The notes under the pieces: generated by a model
Seen by the model: the letters and a program-made list of their open reading frames with translations, nothing else
What the model was told of the DNA's origin: nothing
Databases searched by the model: none
NCBI GenBank assembly: GCA_037039685.1
Contig: JAWNGF010000001.1
Location: 5,022,001 to 5,086,000 of the forward strand
Direction: 5' to 3'
DNA length: 64,000 bases
Source of the DNA: Ceratobasidium sp. AG-K
Lineage: Eukaryota; Basidiomycota; Agaricomycetes; Cantharellales; Ceratobasidiaceae
Shown here: piece by piece, positions 10,385 through 22,958 of the stretch
Numbering within the stretch: position 1 is the first letter of the stretch
How the letters are laid out: every line of letters begins with the position of its first letter
Translations under genes and position numbers: made by a program

Positions 10385-12682
10385 TTATAGATCCGCCGGG
10401 GCCCAGAGCACACAACGCCCACTCGCGTTCCCACTTGCAGCGCGAGCTACGATTGAGGGATGCGATGCGGTTACGGCTTGAACCGCTGATATCCTGTAAA
10501 TGTAATTACCGGTTAGCTAATTGGCAGCGTCCGAGTCTGAAATCTATAAAAGGTCAAGTCGACTTACTTGTTCCTATCGGATAACCTTGTAAGTACCTGT
10601 CCGTCCAATCCGACAATGTCAAGTGACTGAGCCATGTTACCAATCTGTGCGAGCCATTTAATGGAACCGCAATAAACGTCAAGCGAATACTACTGACAGT
10701 AAAGTGGGGATAGGCTGTACACAGTTTGTCAGACCTCTAAAAGGCAAGGTATTGGATTATACGTAAACTCACCATTAGGATTTTCTGACCATCGTGCTCT
10801 GAGTATGGTGACCCAAGCCCCCTGATGTGGTAAAGTTAGCGTGGCTGGCCAAGAGCAAGACAGGCAGTACATCTTGATACCGTTTGACAGTTGTGTTTGA
10901 TCTCCGTCGCTGGTCGAAATGACTTCAGCGGCCCATCCCCTTTGAGGGCATGAGGCCGGATATCCCAAACTGTCACAATGTAAGGACATAGTCGAGCAGT
11001 AATTCCAATCAACCCACCGCGTATCGTATCATCATACGACGTAGACACAATCCTATGTCCCGAGACATCCCAAAACGCTGAACTAACGCTTTGTCGGTGC
11101 TTCCACTCCCCCCATAAACACTTTGGTCCACCGGATGTGCCAAGATATTCCTCGACATCCTCCCAGGTGCTCTCCTCGAGCAATCGTTCGGTCTCGTCCT
11201 CGTCCTTGGCCACCTCTGTTGTCGAACTAACCTTTGTTAGATATCTCGAGTCCCACATGCGCAAGGTTCGATTATTCGAGGCAGTCAATAGGAGGTGTGG
11301 AGCAATAGGGTTTACAGACACGCAACCGATCTTTTCCTTCGCGGTGAGCTGCCATCGCCGAGGCCGCGATTGCTCCCGTGTGTCCAAGTGTTGGACACCC
11401 CCACCCGAGTCCGATAACCAGAGTTCGTATCCATTCGGAGACAAGTCCACACTGGAGGGGAGATAGTCTTCCGTGGTCAGCAGCTCTCGAGAAATTCCAG
11501 TCAGAAAGGACGTGGTACGCAAGGTTCCGTCGTAGGATGAAGTAAATACCTATATGGACTCAGTTGAATCTGATTCAGAAAGTGACCGGCACGTACATTG
11601 TGAGCATCGCGAGGGTCAATCTTGATCGAGGAGATGCTACTCTTGGAACTTCGAGGCCAATGCGGCTAAGAATACTAATTAGTAGCGGTAACTTTATGCA
11701 TCGGATGTAAGCGGACCTGCAGAGTCCAGGTCAGGCCGCTTTCGGTAGAGGGCTGTACCTCCTCATCGTCTTCATGATCATCTGGGGTGGCGCGAGCATC
11801 CCAAATTCCTAGTGTACCGCTCTTGTCTCCAAAAAGAATCACGTCCTTAGTCTGCAATGCATCTTGCGTCAGATGACGAGTGCATACTATCTTGGTTCTC
11901 ACTCACCTCGATAGGATGATACGCAGCCGAGTATATACGCTCCTGTGTAATGTAACGTCCATAAGTGGTAGCGCCAAATCGGATTATCCGGACAAGCCTA
12001 CCTTGCAGACCTTCGCTCGACTAACAAGGGTGAGCTTTTTGAGCTCAGCCAGCAGGTCCTCCTTCGCTTGCGCTAGACTCTTGTCGTCTTGTGAGTCATT
12101 TTCCCAACTTCCGATCGATCGATCGTATTTCTTCGCACTGAGAGCCTTCTGTAACACCTTCAAGCTCGCTAGATCTTCCTCATCCAAATCCTCCCCCAGA
12201 ACTTTGAGCTCAAGGTCCTCGTGTCTCGGCATCTTGGCCCGTCGCGCCTCTGCTTCAAGACGCGCAGCCTCCTCCTCGGCCTCTTTCTGGAGTTTTGCCT
12301 CCTCGGCCTGAGGCAAAAATTAGACACGACAAGGCAACTCAAAATCAGCGCACCTCTCGTTTTGCTCGCTGCGCCTTGGTTTCATTGGGTGGCGGAGCTC
12401 GAGCGCTCGATCGAAGGCGCCGAGACTGCCGTTGAGGTGGATCCGGGGCTACACTCCCCGCTTTCCGCTTGCGGGGCTGAACCGGCCTTTCCTTTGTGTT
12501 TTTCGGAGTCGAAGTACTCGCCCCAATCTCGTCCTGTATGTCTTTGATGCTCAGCTCCGCCAACAACGACTGGTTGGCCTCAATATTTGCCAGGCGAGTG
12601 CGCTCACTATACGAGCAGAAATAATTAGCATTTTCACTGGCTTTGACCATTCAATAGCTCACTATTCAGTCAAATCGTCCAT
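10385..12682 (-). CDS. CMR1: Cmr1/WDR76-type WD40 DNA-damage-binding protein
   Basis: Homologue of yeast Cmr1 and human WDR76, nuclear WD40 proteins that associate with damaged chromatin and protein quality-control sites. The gene is intron-rich. The first exon is only 20 nt (12682-12663) and is joined across a 56-nt intron (12607-12662) to give MDDLTEYERTRLANIEANQSLLAEL, which matches the family N-terminus. Next is a charged region with RKRKAGSVAPD and an E/A-rich helix, then the propeller: KDVILFGDKSGTLGIWDAR, SSYDGTLRTTSFL, RMWDSRYL, VSTSYDDTIRVWDIRP. The last exon ends ARAASGNASGRCVLWAP, the family's conserved C-terminus, with a stop at 10385-10387. Predicted length is about 530 residues, normal for the family. 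It is divergent from the ESS2 homologue across a roughly 790-bp spacer. Every exon junction I checked keeps frame. Confidence 0.88.
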
Positions 12683-13472
12683 GTGGCAAAACGCGTGTAA
12701 ATGTTGACGGTGATGAGCGAGAGAAGAGGCGCGGTCACGTGAGTCACGGAGTTTCGATCGCCGATGTGACGAGCATCGTTGGCTGTCATACTGAAGTCTG
12801 TGTTATTGCTCCAGCACATACTGATCGCCACGTGGTCAAGTTTGGATTGTTGCGGTCGACAGGACGCTCCATTGTTGTGAACCGAGAGAGTTTACTGTTC
12901 GCGTATGGGGCCCGATATCGGGGTCCAGGGACAGACAAATGCATATTCCTGATTAGTTTACTCCTTGAAGTTGTTCAAAGGGCTCTCAGCAAGTACCGGG
13001 GAATTTCACCAACTGATTGCCTACTCCGGGAGGCTTGCTTCCTTTGATTATGGCTGCGTTGCACATACTCAAAAACCTAACGAGTCTCGACACGACGAAT
13101 GCCGGCGAAAGAGCACGTGAAATGTCTACTGGCCCCGCCTTGCGCGCTTCATTTTGTTGACGATTATTGAGACGAGCTCAACCCGTAGAGAACTTGTTCC
13201 GCGAGGAACAAAAAGGGCTATAGGTACTAGCGCTTGATGCATACGAGAGTCCCACCCCCTTCCGCGTTTCGTGTATACACTCTAGGTGAATAGACAACAC
13301 TTCACTTGACCATGAAACACCTGTGTTGGTTGTGGCCAGCCGACACTGCCACGCCCACTGGCTTGACCTCAAGCGCCGTAACCGTGGATGTTAGGAACGC
13401 TGTAGGACCTTCATCTTGCCACCACCTCAACCCCTTGGTTGATCCCAAACTTTCGACTAGAGGAAACACGCA
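12683..13472. other. Divergent promoter region of CMR1 and ESS2 homologues
   Basis: About 790 bp between two divergently transcribed housekeeping genes. Both promoters should lie here. No TATA box is close to either start, and I see no additional gene with support. Confidence 0.5.
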
Positions 13473-15187
13473 ATGAACCAACTTATGCCAGGGTCTAGTA
13501 CGGGGTCGGGGGAATACCACGGATCGCTCATCCGCCCCGGGGAGTCCAAGTCTTTGTCTCGCCAGGTCATCCTTGATGTAAGTACAATTAGCTTGCTTGT
13601 ATGTGACCGCTTAGACCAATTATTTTAGGAAGACACCTATACATCTGGGCTCTCTGACATTATAGCCCGAGACTTCTTTCCCTCGCTTGTTCACTTGGAC
13701 GCCACAAACGGATATCTATCTGCCCTTGAATCAAAAGATCCGGAACAAATATCCAAGTCTGTCCGACGCTTACAAGATCTCGCTGCCACCCCAACTCCCG
13801 GTCGATACCACAACATCCAGACCCCATCCCGTACACCGCATGGCGCTGGTCCTTCCGATACACCCATGTCCATGCGCTCCACCGCAGAACTTCGCGAAAA
13901 ATCTATCACAGCAGGCGTTTCGTTGGACGAATTCCAGGCTCGGTATACATCGGAAGACAACGCTAGCTTTGCAACCATTCTTGACGATGAGAACCGACAA
14001 CGAAAGGAGAAGTGGTCGTGGGCATGGGAAGCGCAGCGAAAGGTCGATGAGCGCAAGACCATCGAGGCCGCGCGACGGGAAACCGCGCTCATAGAAGCGG
14101 GCAAGGCAACGTTGGCCATTACTGCTGCGGGCGAAACAACGGCAGCTAAACTGCAAGGATTGCTGGAGGACGGTTCGTCGACTGTCACCGACACCAAAGG
14201 CAAAGGTCGCGAGCTCGTTTTGGCATCTCAAGAGCCGAGTGGTGACGGGCAGTTGGTCAAAGTCGACCAAACGCAGACCATAGAGGAGGTCATGGCGCCG
14301 AAAAAAGACACCAGACCTGCAGGTGTTCCCGGATGGACATTCAAGGTGAGCTGACTCGATGCTCGTTTGGACGACCTAAGCTAAACTTCGCCTTGTGCAG
14401 GCACGCAATTCTTTGATGTTCCCGCCCGATGCGGACCAGTCTCCATACGACGTCATATCATCCGCCCAACCATCAGGTCCTTCAAGGGGCGAAGTCAAGT
14501 CGATTCACCACGGCGCTACGAGAATCGCGGACAGGGATGACGTATCTGGAGTAACTGAACCGTCCAGTCCGACACATAGTCGTGTCGACGCTGCAATCTC
14601 TGGGCGCCCATGTGAGTGGACGAATCAACGTTTTGGAAATTTTGTCTGACAAGTGAATGTCAGATACCTCAGGAGGCGAAACCCCTAAAGTGGCTGGTCA
14701 TTCATTTGTATCCGAAACGGCTTCTCCCTCGCCAGACCAGCTTGGTTCGCTTGGCTTGAAACAACTCATGACATGGGGAACGCTTCAGGGTACACCCCGG
14801 GTTATTTCTTCCGACGGAGACGACGCCGCGCCAGTCGCCGATGGCCAAACGCCATTCCGCATCGTTGAACCTTCTCGACGTGACCTTCTCTCCCACCGCC
14901 TCGCGAACAAGGCCTCCAAGTCACTCGCGCAACGTGCAGCGTTACTTACTCCTCGCCCCGGCCCCGTCCGTTCCAAACGAACACGAGGAGACATGCCTCC
15001 ACCAATCATGACGCCGAGGAAATCAGATGTGTCTCTGAGCCCTGCCGCCAGAAGGCTGTTGAACCGAACAGGTGGTGGGTCCATGGTGGTGCAGCGGGAA
15101 GGATGGGGCGACGCAGCAACGAGACAACCAAAGAATCTTGCGAAAGAACGGTGGACCCCCAGTCCGGCTGTCAGTCGACAAATGTGA
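13473..15187 (+). CDS. ESS2: ESS2/DGCR14 (Es2) nuclear splicing-associated protein
   Basis: Homologue of the Es2/DGCR14/Bis1 family, nuclear proteins found with the spliceosome (C complex in animals). Four exons: 13473-13577, 13629-14345, 14401-14611 and 14664-15187, giving 518 residues with all phases consistent. Family landmarks are RQVILDEDTYTSGLSDII followed by ARDFFPSLVHL (residues about 30-60), the YLSALES segment, the EKWSWAWEAQRK basic helix, and the C-terminal LSPAARRLLNRT block. Introns of 51-55 nt with GTAAGT or GTGAGC/GTGAGT donors are typical for this genome. Start at 13473 gives a short Gly/Ser-rich leader; a second ATG 12 nt downstream is an alternative. Expressed divergently from CMR1. 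Confidence 0.85.
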
Positions 15188-15545
15188 TGCCATGACGTGC
15201 TGACAAAATTTGATCGACCACCTTCTTCTCGAGCGACCATTCCTCTCCTCGGTGTTATCCGTTGATGATTTGCCACACCTGGACATATTGATACGGTTCT
15301 CTTCGCCCCCGAGGGCGATGTAATAATATTTTTAAAACCCAACACTCATTTTCTTCAGAATTGCTGATTATCCCATTTCAACTCAAACGGAGTTCTCGGT
15401 TCGTAATGCGTGCTCCAACGCGAAGTGGCAAGTTGAGCGTCTGGTTGTATGCGAACCGTCTCACATGAATTTGCCTTCATGCCGGTATAAAGACCGAGTT
15501 CGGGGCCGCATACCAGTATCCACTTCCTCCTCCAGTCCTAGCATC
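15188..15545. other. Short intergenic region before the substrate-binding protein gene
   Basis: About 360 bp that contains the 3' flank of the ESS2 homologue and the core promoter of the next gene, including a TATA box annotated separately. Confidence 0.5.
15486..15492 (+). promoter_or_regulatory. TATA box of the secreted substrate-binding protein
   Basis: TATAAAG lies 60 bp upstream of the chosen ATG (15546), with a CT-rich stretch (CCACTTCCTCCTCCAG) between them, the usual fungal core-promoter layout for strongly regulated secreted proteins. Confidence 0.55.
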
Positions 15546-16826
15546 ATGGTCGTCGCTGCATTCGCATTCGCCGTTGGCTCTGGCTTACTCACTGCCGCAC
15601 TACCTGCTCAGCCGAAGGTCGCTCGTCAATCCACTTCCAACTGCACCACGGGAGCTTCTCTCACTCCCGCAGGTGTATACTATGGTATCGGCAATGCTGC
15701 GAATCCGGATCTTCCAACTCGACTTCGTATCAGTAACGGAGGCGCTGGATTGTCTGGCCTTGTTGGGGCGTTGGCCAATGCGTTCATCACTCACAAGACG
15801 AGCGGGAGCAATGGCACGCAGGCCGCCGAACCATTCAAGGTTGGTCGATTCTCCTGTTTGCCTTCGCCTAGACGCTGATTCGGCTCCAGATCGAATGGGT
15901 TAGGGGCGATACCACTGAGACAATCACCTACCTGGGCACGGGTCAGGCTGACGTCGGGATCACATACAACAAGGCCGCCGAGTGCCAGGCTTACAACGAT
16001 GGCGTAGTCGATCGTCGTGTGTACGGATTCCGGGATCACTTCTACCTTGCTGGCCCCCCAGAGTGAGTAACCTGACCTTCACTATCATGCGGGCATTAAT
16101 TGTGCATTATCACTTAGAAACCCCGCAGGGTTGAAATAGTACACGACTGGAAGCGCTGACAACGAGAATGTCCTAACACAATTCCAGAAGATCGTACGAA
16201 CAGGTGCTAATGACACAGCTGTAAGTAGTCCAATGGACATGTGAGCGCCGTGTCTGAATCGATGTCAGGTTCCCCCCACGCGATTCCTCTCCCGCTATGA
16301 CAAATCGGCTACGAACATCAAAGATTCGGAACTATTTGTTCAGATCGGCCAGGTTAGTAAGCTATTGATTTCCGCTTACTAGTCTGATAATGGTACATAG
16401 GTTCCATGGGCATACGCTTACTCGAAATGGTACCACCAATTCCCCAAGTACCCCATTGATGCTCTTGTGAGTCACAACAATGCATTCCTATGTACTGGAG
16501 TCTAATCTTCGCTATAGACTGGGGCGGCGTTGCTCAAAGAATACACTATTACGGACCGAGGCACTTGGCTCTCCACTGACAAGAAGTATACTGATATGCT
16601 TGTTCGATACAACGAGGGGACCGACGACCCAGACCAGGATGACGCCAGCAAGCCTCTCAAAGCGTCGGACCCGCTGCTAAACCCAGCTTTCTTCCTGTCC
16701 AGCAAGCGGAGCTGCCCCGAGACTCTTACTCTTGCCAATGAATTCCTCGATTGGGTTGTTAGTGCTGGTGGTCAAGACGTTGTTGCAAAGTTTACAGGCA
16801 ACAACAACGGCACTGATTTGCTCTAA
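15546..16826 (+). CDS. Secreted bacterial-type (TupA/PBP-like) substrate-binding protein, interrupted by an in-frame TAG
   Basis: Fungal member of the periplasmic-binding-protein fold, closest in plan to bacterial tungstate/molybdate-type anion-binding proteins. A signal peptide (MVVAAFAFAVGSGLLTAALP) implies secretion, so any ligand capture would be extracellular; no ABC partner is nearby. Visible blocks: ISNGGAGLSGLVGALANAF, VRGDTTETITYLGTGQADVG, TYNKAAECQAYNDGVVDRR, HFYLAGPPENPAG, FLSRYDKSATNIKDSELF, and a C-terminal DWVVSAGGQDVVAKFTG. Exons begin 15546-15839, 15890-16062, 16118-16220 and 16269, with good splice sites. Just after ENPAGLK the frame meets TAG at 16137-16139, then continues openly to the end of that exon and into the next conserved block. 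A tiny-exon alternative skips the stop but loses the NPAG motif. So the gene is a recent pseudogene, a stop-readthrough case or a base error. Confidence 0.65.
16137..16139 (+). other. In-frame TAG within the substrate-binding protein
   Basis: The stop lies 6 codons into conserved sequence of exon 3 (NPAGLK-stop-YTTGSAD) and is followed by 27 uninterrupted codons to the next GTAAGT donor. Confidence 0.7.
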
Positions 16827-17937
16827 ACCCGTGCCCCTACTCGTGATGACCTTCCCATCAAGAGCTGCAACGTTACAGGAGTTTAAGGGCCTGTTGTCCA
16901 TACCCTCATCCACCTGTGCTTCCTTATTTTCATACTGTGTTGAACTTCATCCTAATGACATGTAGCTCCGATTTATCCACCAAACTAGTTAATGGAATCA
17001 TTGTTGCCTAAGCATCCACCCTGCTGCCATTGTAGGATTTCAATCTGAACCATAGGCAAGTCTTGAGGGCAAAGGCATGACACTTGACATGTCAATAATA
17101 GTGCCGTTGTCCCTTGCCTCCTCGCGTATCGTGCCCAAAGCGCACCCCGTGGAGCACGACAGGTATCGGTAGCAATGACATCAGCGACTCGAGGCTTCGC
17201 ACGTTGTGCTCAAACACCAAAGGTACTTTTTGTCTCGCTGATCGCGTTGGCAATTGTTTTGTTTCATTAGTTCAATATCCAATAATGGGAACGTCAGGGT
17301 TGAAACTTCAACACAGGTTAGGGTTTGACATGAGAGAAATAAATTTGTATAACCATACTGGAAAATGGGGAAAGGAAACCGAACATGAAGTAGAAGCACG
17401 CGGGTCGGCGCTTCAAGGCGACGCATATACACTCGTCACGTGACCAGAGGGTACATGAAGAGGATGCTTGCAGACCCGTATCTTGAAGGCAGCATAGTCT
17501 ATGGTATTTGTATAGGTCTCAGGCATACGAGTGCAGGTTAGTGTCATTGTCCTCAGGGTTAATAGCAGTGAGACGAGAGGTTTAGTCGCGACGGCTGGTT
17601 GTCTACGGCTGAATGCCGATGGTCTGCTTGCTCCTGCTTTACCCACCGTTGGCCGATTGAAGCCCAGTCAGGCAAGCTCAAACGTGTAAACCTGGTGGTT
17701 CAAAAGCGTTGCTATTGTAATACGATAAAATAGTATGGATTGCACCAATACATCAATCCGAAGACGGTAGGTAATAAACCGAGTTTGCCAGAAGGGGTAA
17801 GCGAGCGTGACGGTGAAGGATTCGTAAAGCGTCAAAGGCACATCAAATGAACAGACCATCAGCCCAAGACATATATAAACAAAGATAGACAGGTAGATGC
17901 ATATAGATATAGCGGAGTAATAGATCAGGGACAATTC
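16827..17937. other. Convergent intergenic region
   Basis: About 1.1 kb between two genes that end toward each other. It contains only short frames and presumably both 3' untranslated regions. Confidence 0.45.
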
Positions 17938-20900
17938 TTATACTGCTTGCGCACGAGACCAGGTTCGAGGCGTGGAGGTTTGCCCGGCATAACCAGCGCC
18001 CATTGGGATGGGTGCTCGCTTCTTGACCCCCCCAGAAACCATCGTCTTGAACGCGCGTAAGACGGATCCATCTGGGGTTGGAGAGCCAATACGGTTGAAG
18101 ACAGAGGTGAGCTTCGAGTTAGCTTGCGGGTTTGCTGGGATATGTTCAATGCCTTTTCCACGAAGAGTGAAGTCCGATTGGTACCCCTTTCCATTCCGTA
18201 CGACGGCCGCCTGGGTCATCAAATACTCCTCGTACGTCATATCCTCTTTCTTGGGAGTGGTGTCTGGGCGCATGAGGGACATGGATGTGGCGGGCCGTGA
18301 CATGGCGGATATGGATGACCTGGTAGGATCGGTGGAAGACGAGGGCGTTCGCAGTATGAGAGTATCCGTGTCGGAGGCACCAGCTTGAGCAAGTATGAGT
18401 TTGCGTGAATCCGAGTCCAAGACGTCAGAAAGGCGGAGAGTCGTCGTGGTCATTGGTTCTACTTATCACGAAGTCAGCAACAAAGGACTACGAAATCAAG
18501 GTACCATAATACCTTTGCCCAACTCTGCATTCAGGCACGGAGTAATAGGCCTCGAAATCCTGCCCTGAGCAACTGGAGTGCTGGTCGTGAAGCTGGCTGC
18601 CGTAGGGGGTGGCGTAGTCGATCCCACCGTCGCGCGGCGGGACCGAGCAGGCGCTTGAGGGGCCCCAGCAAAAGTCGTAACACTGGGGTTCACATTTGAG
18701 ATAATAGTACGAATGGTCGGGTCCTTGGCAGAAGTGCTAATACGGGTGAGGCCAGCAGATTGACTGTGGCTCAGGCGTGGGGGAGGTGGGGGAAGAGCAA
18801 GTGGTGTGGGATCGCCGCCAGCTTGGAAAGATTGCCTCGCATCCTCGACCACTTTTTCTACTCCACGAATCCAGATAGCCTGTGCTAGGGGTCAGTCGCA
18901 GGTATCACGGGTCCAATCTGCAGCACATACCATTCGATCGTCAGGGTTTCCACTCACAACCTTCTCAGTTTGAGGCACATCCCATGCTTCGCCGACTGAC
19001 AGTGAGCGCTTGGGTTGCGAGCATTCCGAGGCGGGGAAGTGAGTCGACTCGGTGGGACTAACCGACGCTCGTCCAAACCTCACGGCTTTATCTAGGACCA
19101 AGCCAAGGTTGGACAAAGGTCGTACGCACGGTATAGGGATGAGACTTACCAAACGACTGACGAATACTTTGCTTGATGAGGCTTGTACTCGAGCTCCTGG
19201 AGGCCCGAGGGAATGCAGTGTTTCGGAGCACTTCCACTGGGAGCGTGATTGTGTCTGAAACATCTCATACCCATGAACATCTGAAACTCGCGCATATATG
19301 CGGTCACTTACCATCTCCTTCATCGTGAGCCTCTTCGGCTTTGGCTAAAGCTTTCCTTCCCCCCATGCCTCTCACAGACCCGGTGACGTTTGTCGAGTCG
19401 CGCAGGACCTTCTTAGCGGTAACCTTGGACGCTGTTCCATCGCCTGCCTTAGGACCGATCGCAAAAACGGGGACCTTGGTTGTCCGCGGTGGAGCGGCAG
19501 GTGACGCACGAACGCGTGTAGGGGAGGGCTTGACCTTGACGGGCGTTCCACGAGGTTTGGCAGGCGATCCACGAGCCACGACAGTTGTGCGTCTATTCTC
19601 CTTGGCGGAAATCTTGGAAACTCGACCCTTGGTGGGCGTTGTGGCTGTCCTGATCGATTTGGGTGAAGGGGCAATGGTAGCCAGACGAGGAGTCCCAGTT
19701 CCAATTAGAGACATAGGCTTCAGCTTGGGCGTGTGTTCGAGGTTGTGCGTGCGGTCAAAGAGAGCCTGGCGGCTACGTACTGAACCGCTGGGCGTACCGT
19801 TAGAACTACTGGGCGTGTCCTTAGCGTCAACAGTAAAGACAATCGACTGGGAACTGGCGACACGGGAAGGCGCGCGAGAAGGATGAGACGACGTCGCCTC
19901 GGGAGGAGTACTTGGCTCCGGGGAGGCAGCGAAGAGCGTTCGCACATCGCGGGGGCGAGAAGGGGCAGAAGCTTGACTCTTGGATGCAACAGAGGCTGAG
20001 ACAGTGGTGCGAGCGGATTTGGCAGGCTCTTTCTGCGAAACGGGCGTCGATTCGGAAGCGACACTTTCCGTAACCGGCGTAGTGGGTTCGTCGCTGCGAG
20101 TGAAGTACATTGATGGGCGCTTCTCCAGAGGAGTCTCGTTGTCCGCCAACTCTTGAGCCTTTTTGCGTCCAAACGAGCGCGAGAACGACAGTGTCATTGA
20201 GAGCGTCTTGATATGTCCTTTGGGTTTAACGTTTTCCTTGTCCTGTGCAGGTTCCTTCTTCTTCGGAGCCAACGCAAAAGTCGGGCTGCGCTTCTCCTTC
20301 AATACCGACATTGACTTCTTCTCCTTGAGCACATTCATCAAAGGCTTTTCGCGCAAAACGTTCATCGATTTTTGCTCCTTCAGCACCACAGAGGGCTTCC
20401 GCTTCAGCACAGCGGCGGACGTCTTGTTCTTGAGCACGGGGGTACTCTCAGCGACAGCTTGTTTCTTGACGTCGATCCCAAACGCCTCGGCAGCAGTCTT
20501 TTTGGGGGCTTTCTTGGATGTGCCGATACTCTTGCGGAATGCTTCGGTGATCGACTGGGATGTTCGGTGCAACGTTCCTCCACGAGATTTGACTGTTTCA
20601 GACTTGGTAGGTTGGACATTTTCCTTGCCGGCAGCGCGGGTGCGAGTGGTAGATGCAGCAGGGCGTACACCAGGCTTGGATTGGGAGAGCGTCGGACGAG
20701 ACCACGGGGGCATGATTTCCGAAAGCGCCGAGAGATCAACAGAGATGTTCGACCGGCTTTCATCTGCTAAAGTAGACGAGTCAGGCTCCGACCCCAAAAA
20801 ACCGGGGCTGAAACGTACCGTCGCTCCTAAAGTACGGGTCGTTCAAGACATCGGCAGCAGTAACGCGCAAGTCCGCATTGGGGGCGGTCATGCGCTTGAG

Positions 20901-21915
20901 GGCCTTTTCGCACTGCTTGCTCATAATTCCTTCCCACTTGCCGATCCACTTTCCCTTCACTGTACGAGCCCAGTACCGCTCTAGGTCTTCCTTGCTCACA
21001 AAACTCTCGCCTTCAACCTCTTCGAATGGCGTGCGGCCGACAAGAATTTCGAAGAACGTGATACCGAGAGCGTAGACATCTGATTTGCGCGTATCGTGCG
21101 GTTGACCCCGTGCTCGTTCGGGAGCGAGATATTCAGGTGTGCCGTATGCGAGGTTAGACTGGAACGCATGGCGCGAGGTTACAGTGTAGTGCTCGGCAAA
21201 ACCAAAGTCAACGAGGACAGGAGTGGGCGGTGAAGTGCTGGTGAGTAGGATATTGGCAGGTCTGAAACACACAAAATCATATGAATATCGAGCAGAAGGT
21301 CGAAGATTGCGATTACGTACTTGATATCGTTGTGAACCACCCCACGTTGGTGTAAGAAGGCGACAGCGTCGGTGAGGCAATGGAACCAGGACTTGGCGCG
21401 GAACTCAGGGACTTCGACCGGAACTGGAGTCGGGAGGTACTGCATTTGGATGAGAGCGTAACTGGGGGTAATCACAAACGAGTAGAACTGGACGACGCTT
21501 GGGTGGCCAACTCCCACAAGGTCTTGGGTGGAGCCAGAAGCAGAGGCTTCACGACGGAGCGCGCGAACAATCTTCATTTCATTCCAGAGCGAGCGCACAC
21601 GGGCGGCAGTAGTCGGAGTCTTGGAGCGATGGACAAGCTTGACAGCAACTTGAGACCCATACAGGTCCTTCTCTTCAGCAAGCCGAGGCTCACACAACCA
21701 GACCGACCCCCAATTTCCGAATCCGACCTGGAGCCAACATGAGCCAACTGAACAGCCTCAAACAATTCAACACTGACCTCCTTGACAAACCGCAGCTTGT
21801 CGCTCAATTGCTGGTCCGACAAACTGAAAATGTCGCTTGATTGGCGTTCACCAGTCGAAATGCCATCGCCGCCGCCGCTGTGGTGGTGGTACGTGAATAA
21901 CTCCGGTATCGCCAT
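17938..21915 (-). CDS. Serine/threonine protein kinase with long basic Ser/Lys-rich C-terminal tail
   Basis: Predicted protein of about 1,200 residues in eight exons. The kinase domain is N-terminal: glycine loop VGFGNWGSVWL (about residue 47), VAVK lysine, catalytic loop HNDIKPANILL (an intron splits the Lys-Pro junction), DFG in VDFGFAEHY, GTPEYLAPER, and SDVYALGITFFEILVGRTPF. The loop reads HND instead of the common HRD, so it may not need activation-loop phosphorylation (the RD rule is established knowledge). After residue 330 comes a low-complexity, Lys/Ser/Thr/Pro-rich tail of about 850 residues with short tandem repeats of the type NVLKEKKSM (about 20285-20405) and several KEN-like elements (GKENVQP, DKENVKP, KENRR) that could act as APC/C degrons. 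The C-terminal 170 residues contain a more ordered segment, MTYEEYLMTQAAVVRNGKG. I do not recognise the exact family. Start ATG 21915 (MAIPELF). Confidence 0.78.
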
Positions 21916-22958
21916 GGGATTTGCGAGCAAAGGTTGAATGTGAAGTTTCAGACGACTCGGACGGGGCTGTGGAGCCCGCTGAGGGGAAGCAACTCGAGTC
22001 TGTCGAGTCGTAACTGGACTGGGCCATAAGAGGAGTGTGTACGTTGATGTTCCTGTTGGTATAAAAGAAATGTGGGGAATGTAGCTGGGCAGTGTTCGAT
22101 CGAGCTGGGCCTATAGTGATGCGCTAGCCAAAGTCTTCGCGATTCGTAAACCTGGTTTTCGATAGCAGGTAGACACTCGAGTATGATGATAGCAATGACT
22201 ATACGACTGAGACTGGAGCGCAGAGGACAACGATGAAACCCCAAACAGCGACGTCCACGGGAGCGGTTAGCAAAAGTCGGTCACGAGAGTGAGACAGAAA
22301 ATAGAGAAAAATACGGTATGCGAGGAAATAGTCGATAGGTGAGTGTCTTGAGGGGGACGCCCGGGCTGTCCTGGACGAGGAGCACAACGCGGAACCAACT
22401 TCGGCGCGTTTCAATTGACGATTGCTCAACAGGGTTCAGTGCTTGGTGTTGTTGATCTTACCCTCACTATTTCCAACCGCTATTGAATGGACAAACTCAT
22501 CGCCAATGTCCACGCGTTTGTATCCTTGCATACACGTAGTACAACCTCACCGAGCTAGTTGGCAGGCATAGGTGAGTTAGCCCATGTAGGACGGGCTCAA
22601 GATCTCGCGTCGCATGTTTAGACTTTGATGATCACCAATGGCATAACACACATGAGCTTTCAACTCGGTCAAAATCAGAGCATGGAAGATCGACAATGAT
22701 ACACATAGATATTGCAGGTATAAAAAGCAAGGGACAGAAGGGTGTTACCAATCGATACATATAAACATGAGTGAAAACTATGCGAGTGCGGGACGGGAAT
22801 AAACTGCAGTCGCCAAACAATCGAAGCAAACAAGAGCACGAAAGCTATAGGACAACTAGAGAGAGTACGAGGAACTAGCAATGTCTATGACACATGCATG
22901 ATAGGGTATACGAACCAAACTTCACAGCACAGACCCAAAAGAATGTACGAGCTTACGC
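21916..22958. other. Intergenic region upstream of the kinase
   Basis: About 1 kb containing the kinase promoter and the 3' flank of the membrane protein gene. I see no coding chain in either direction. Confidence 0.4.
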
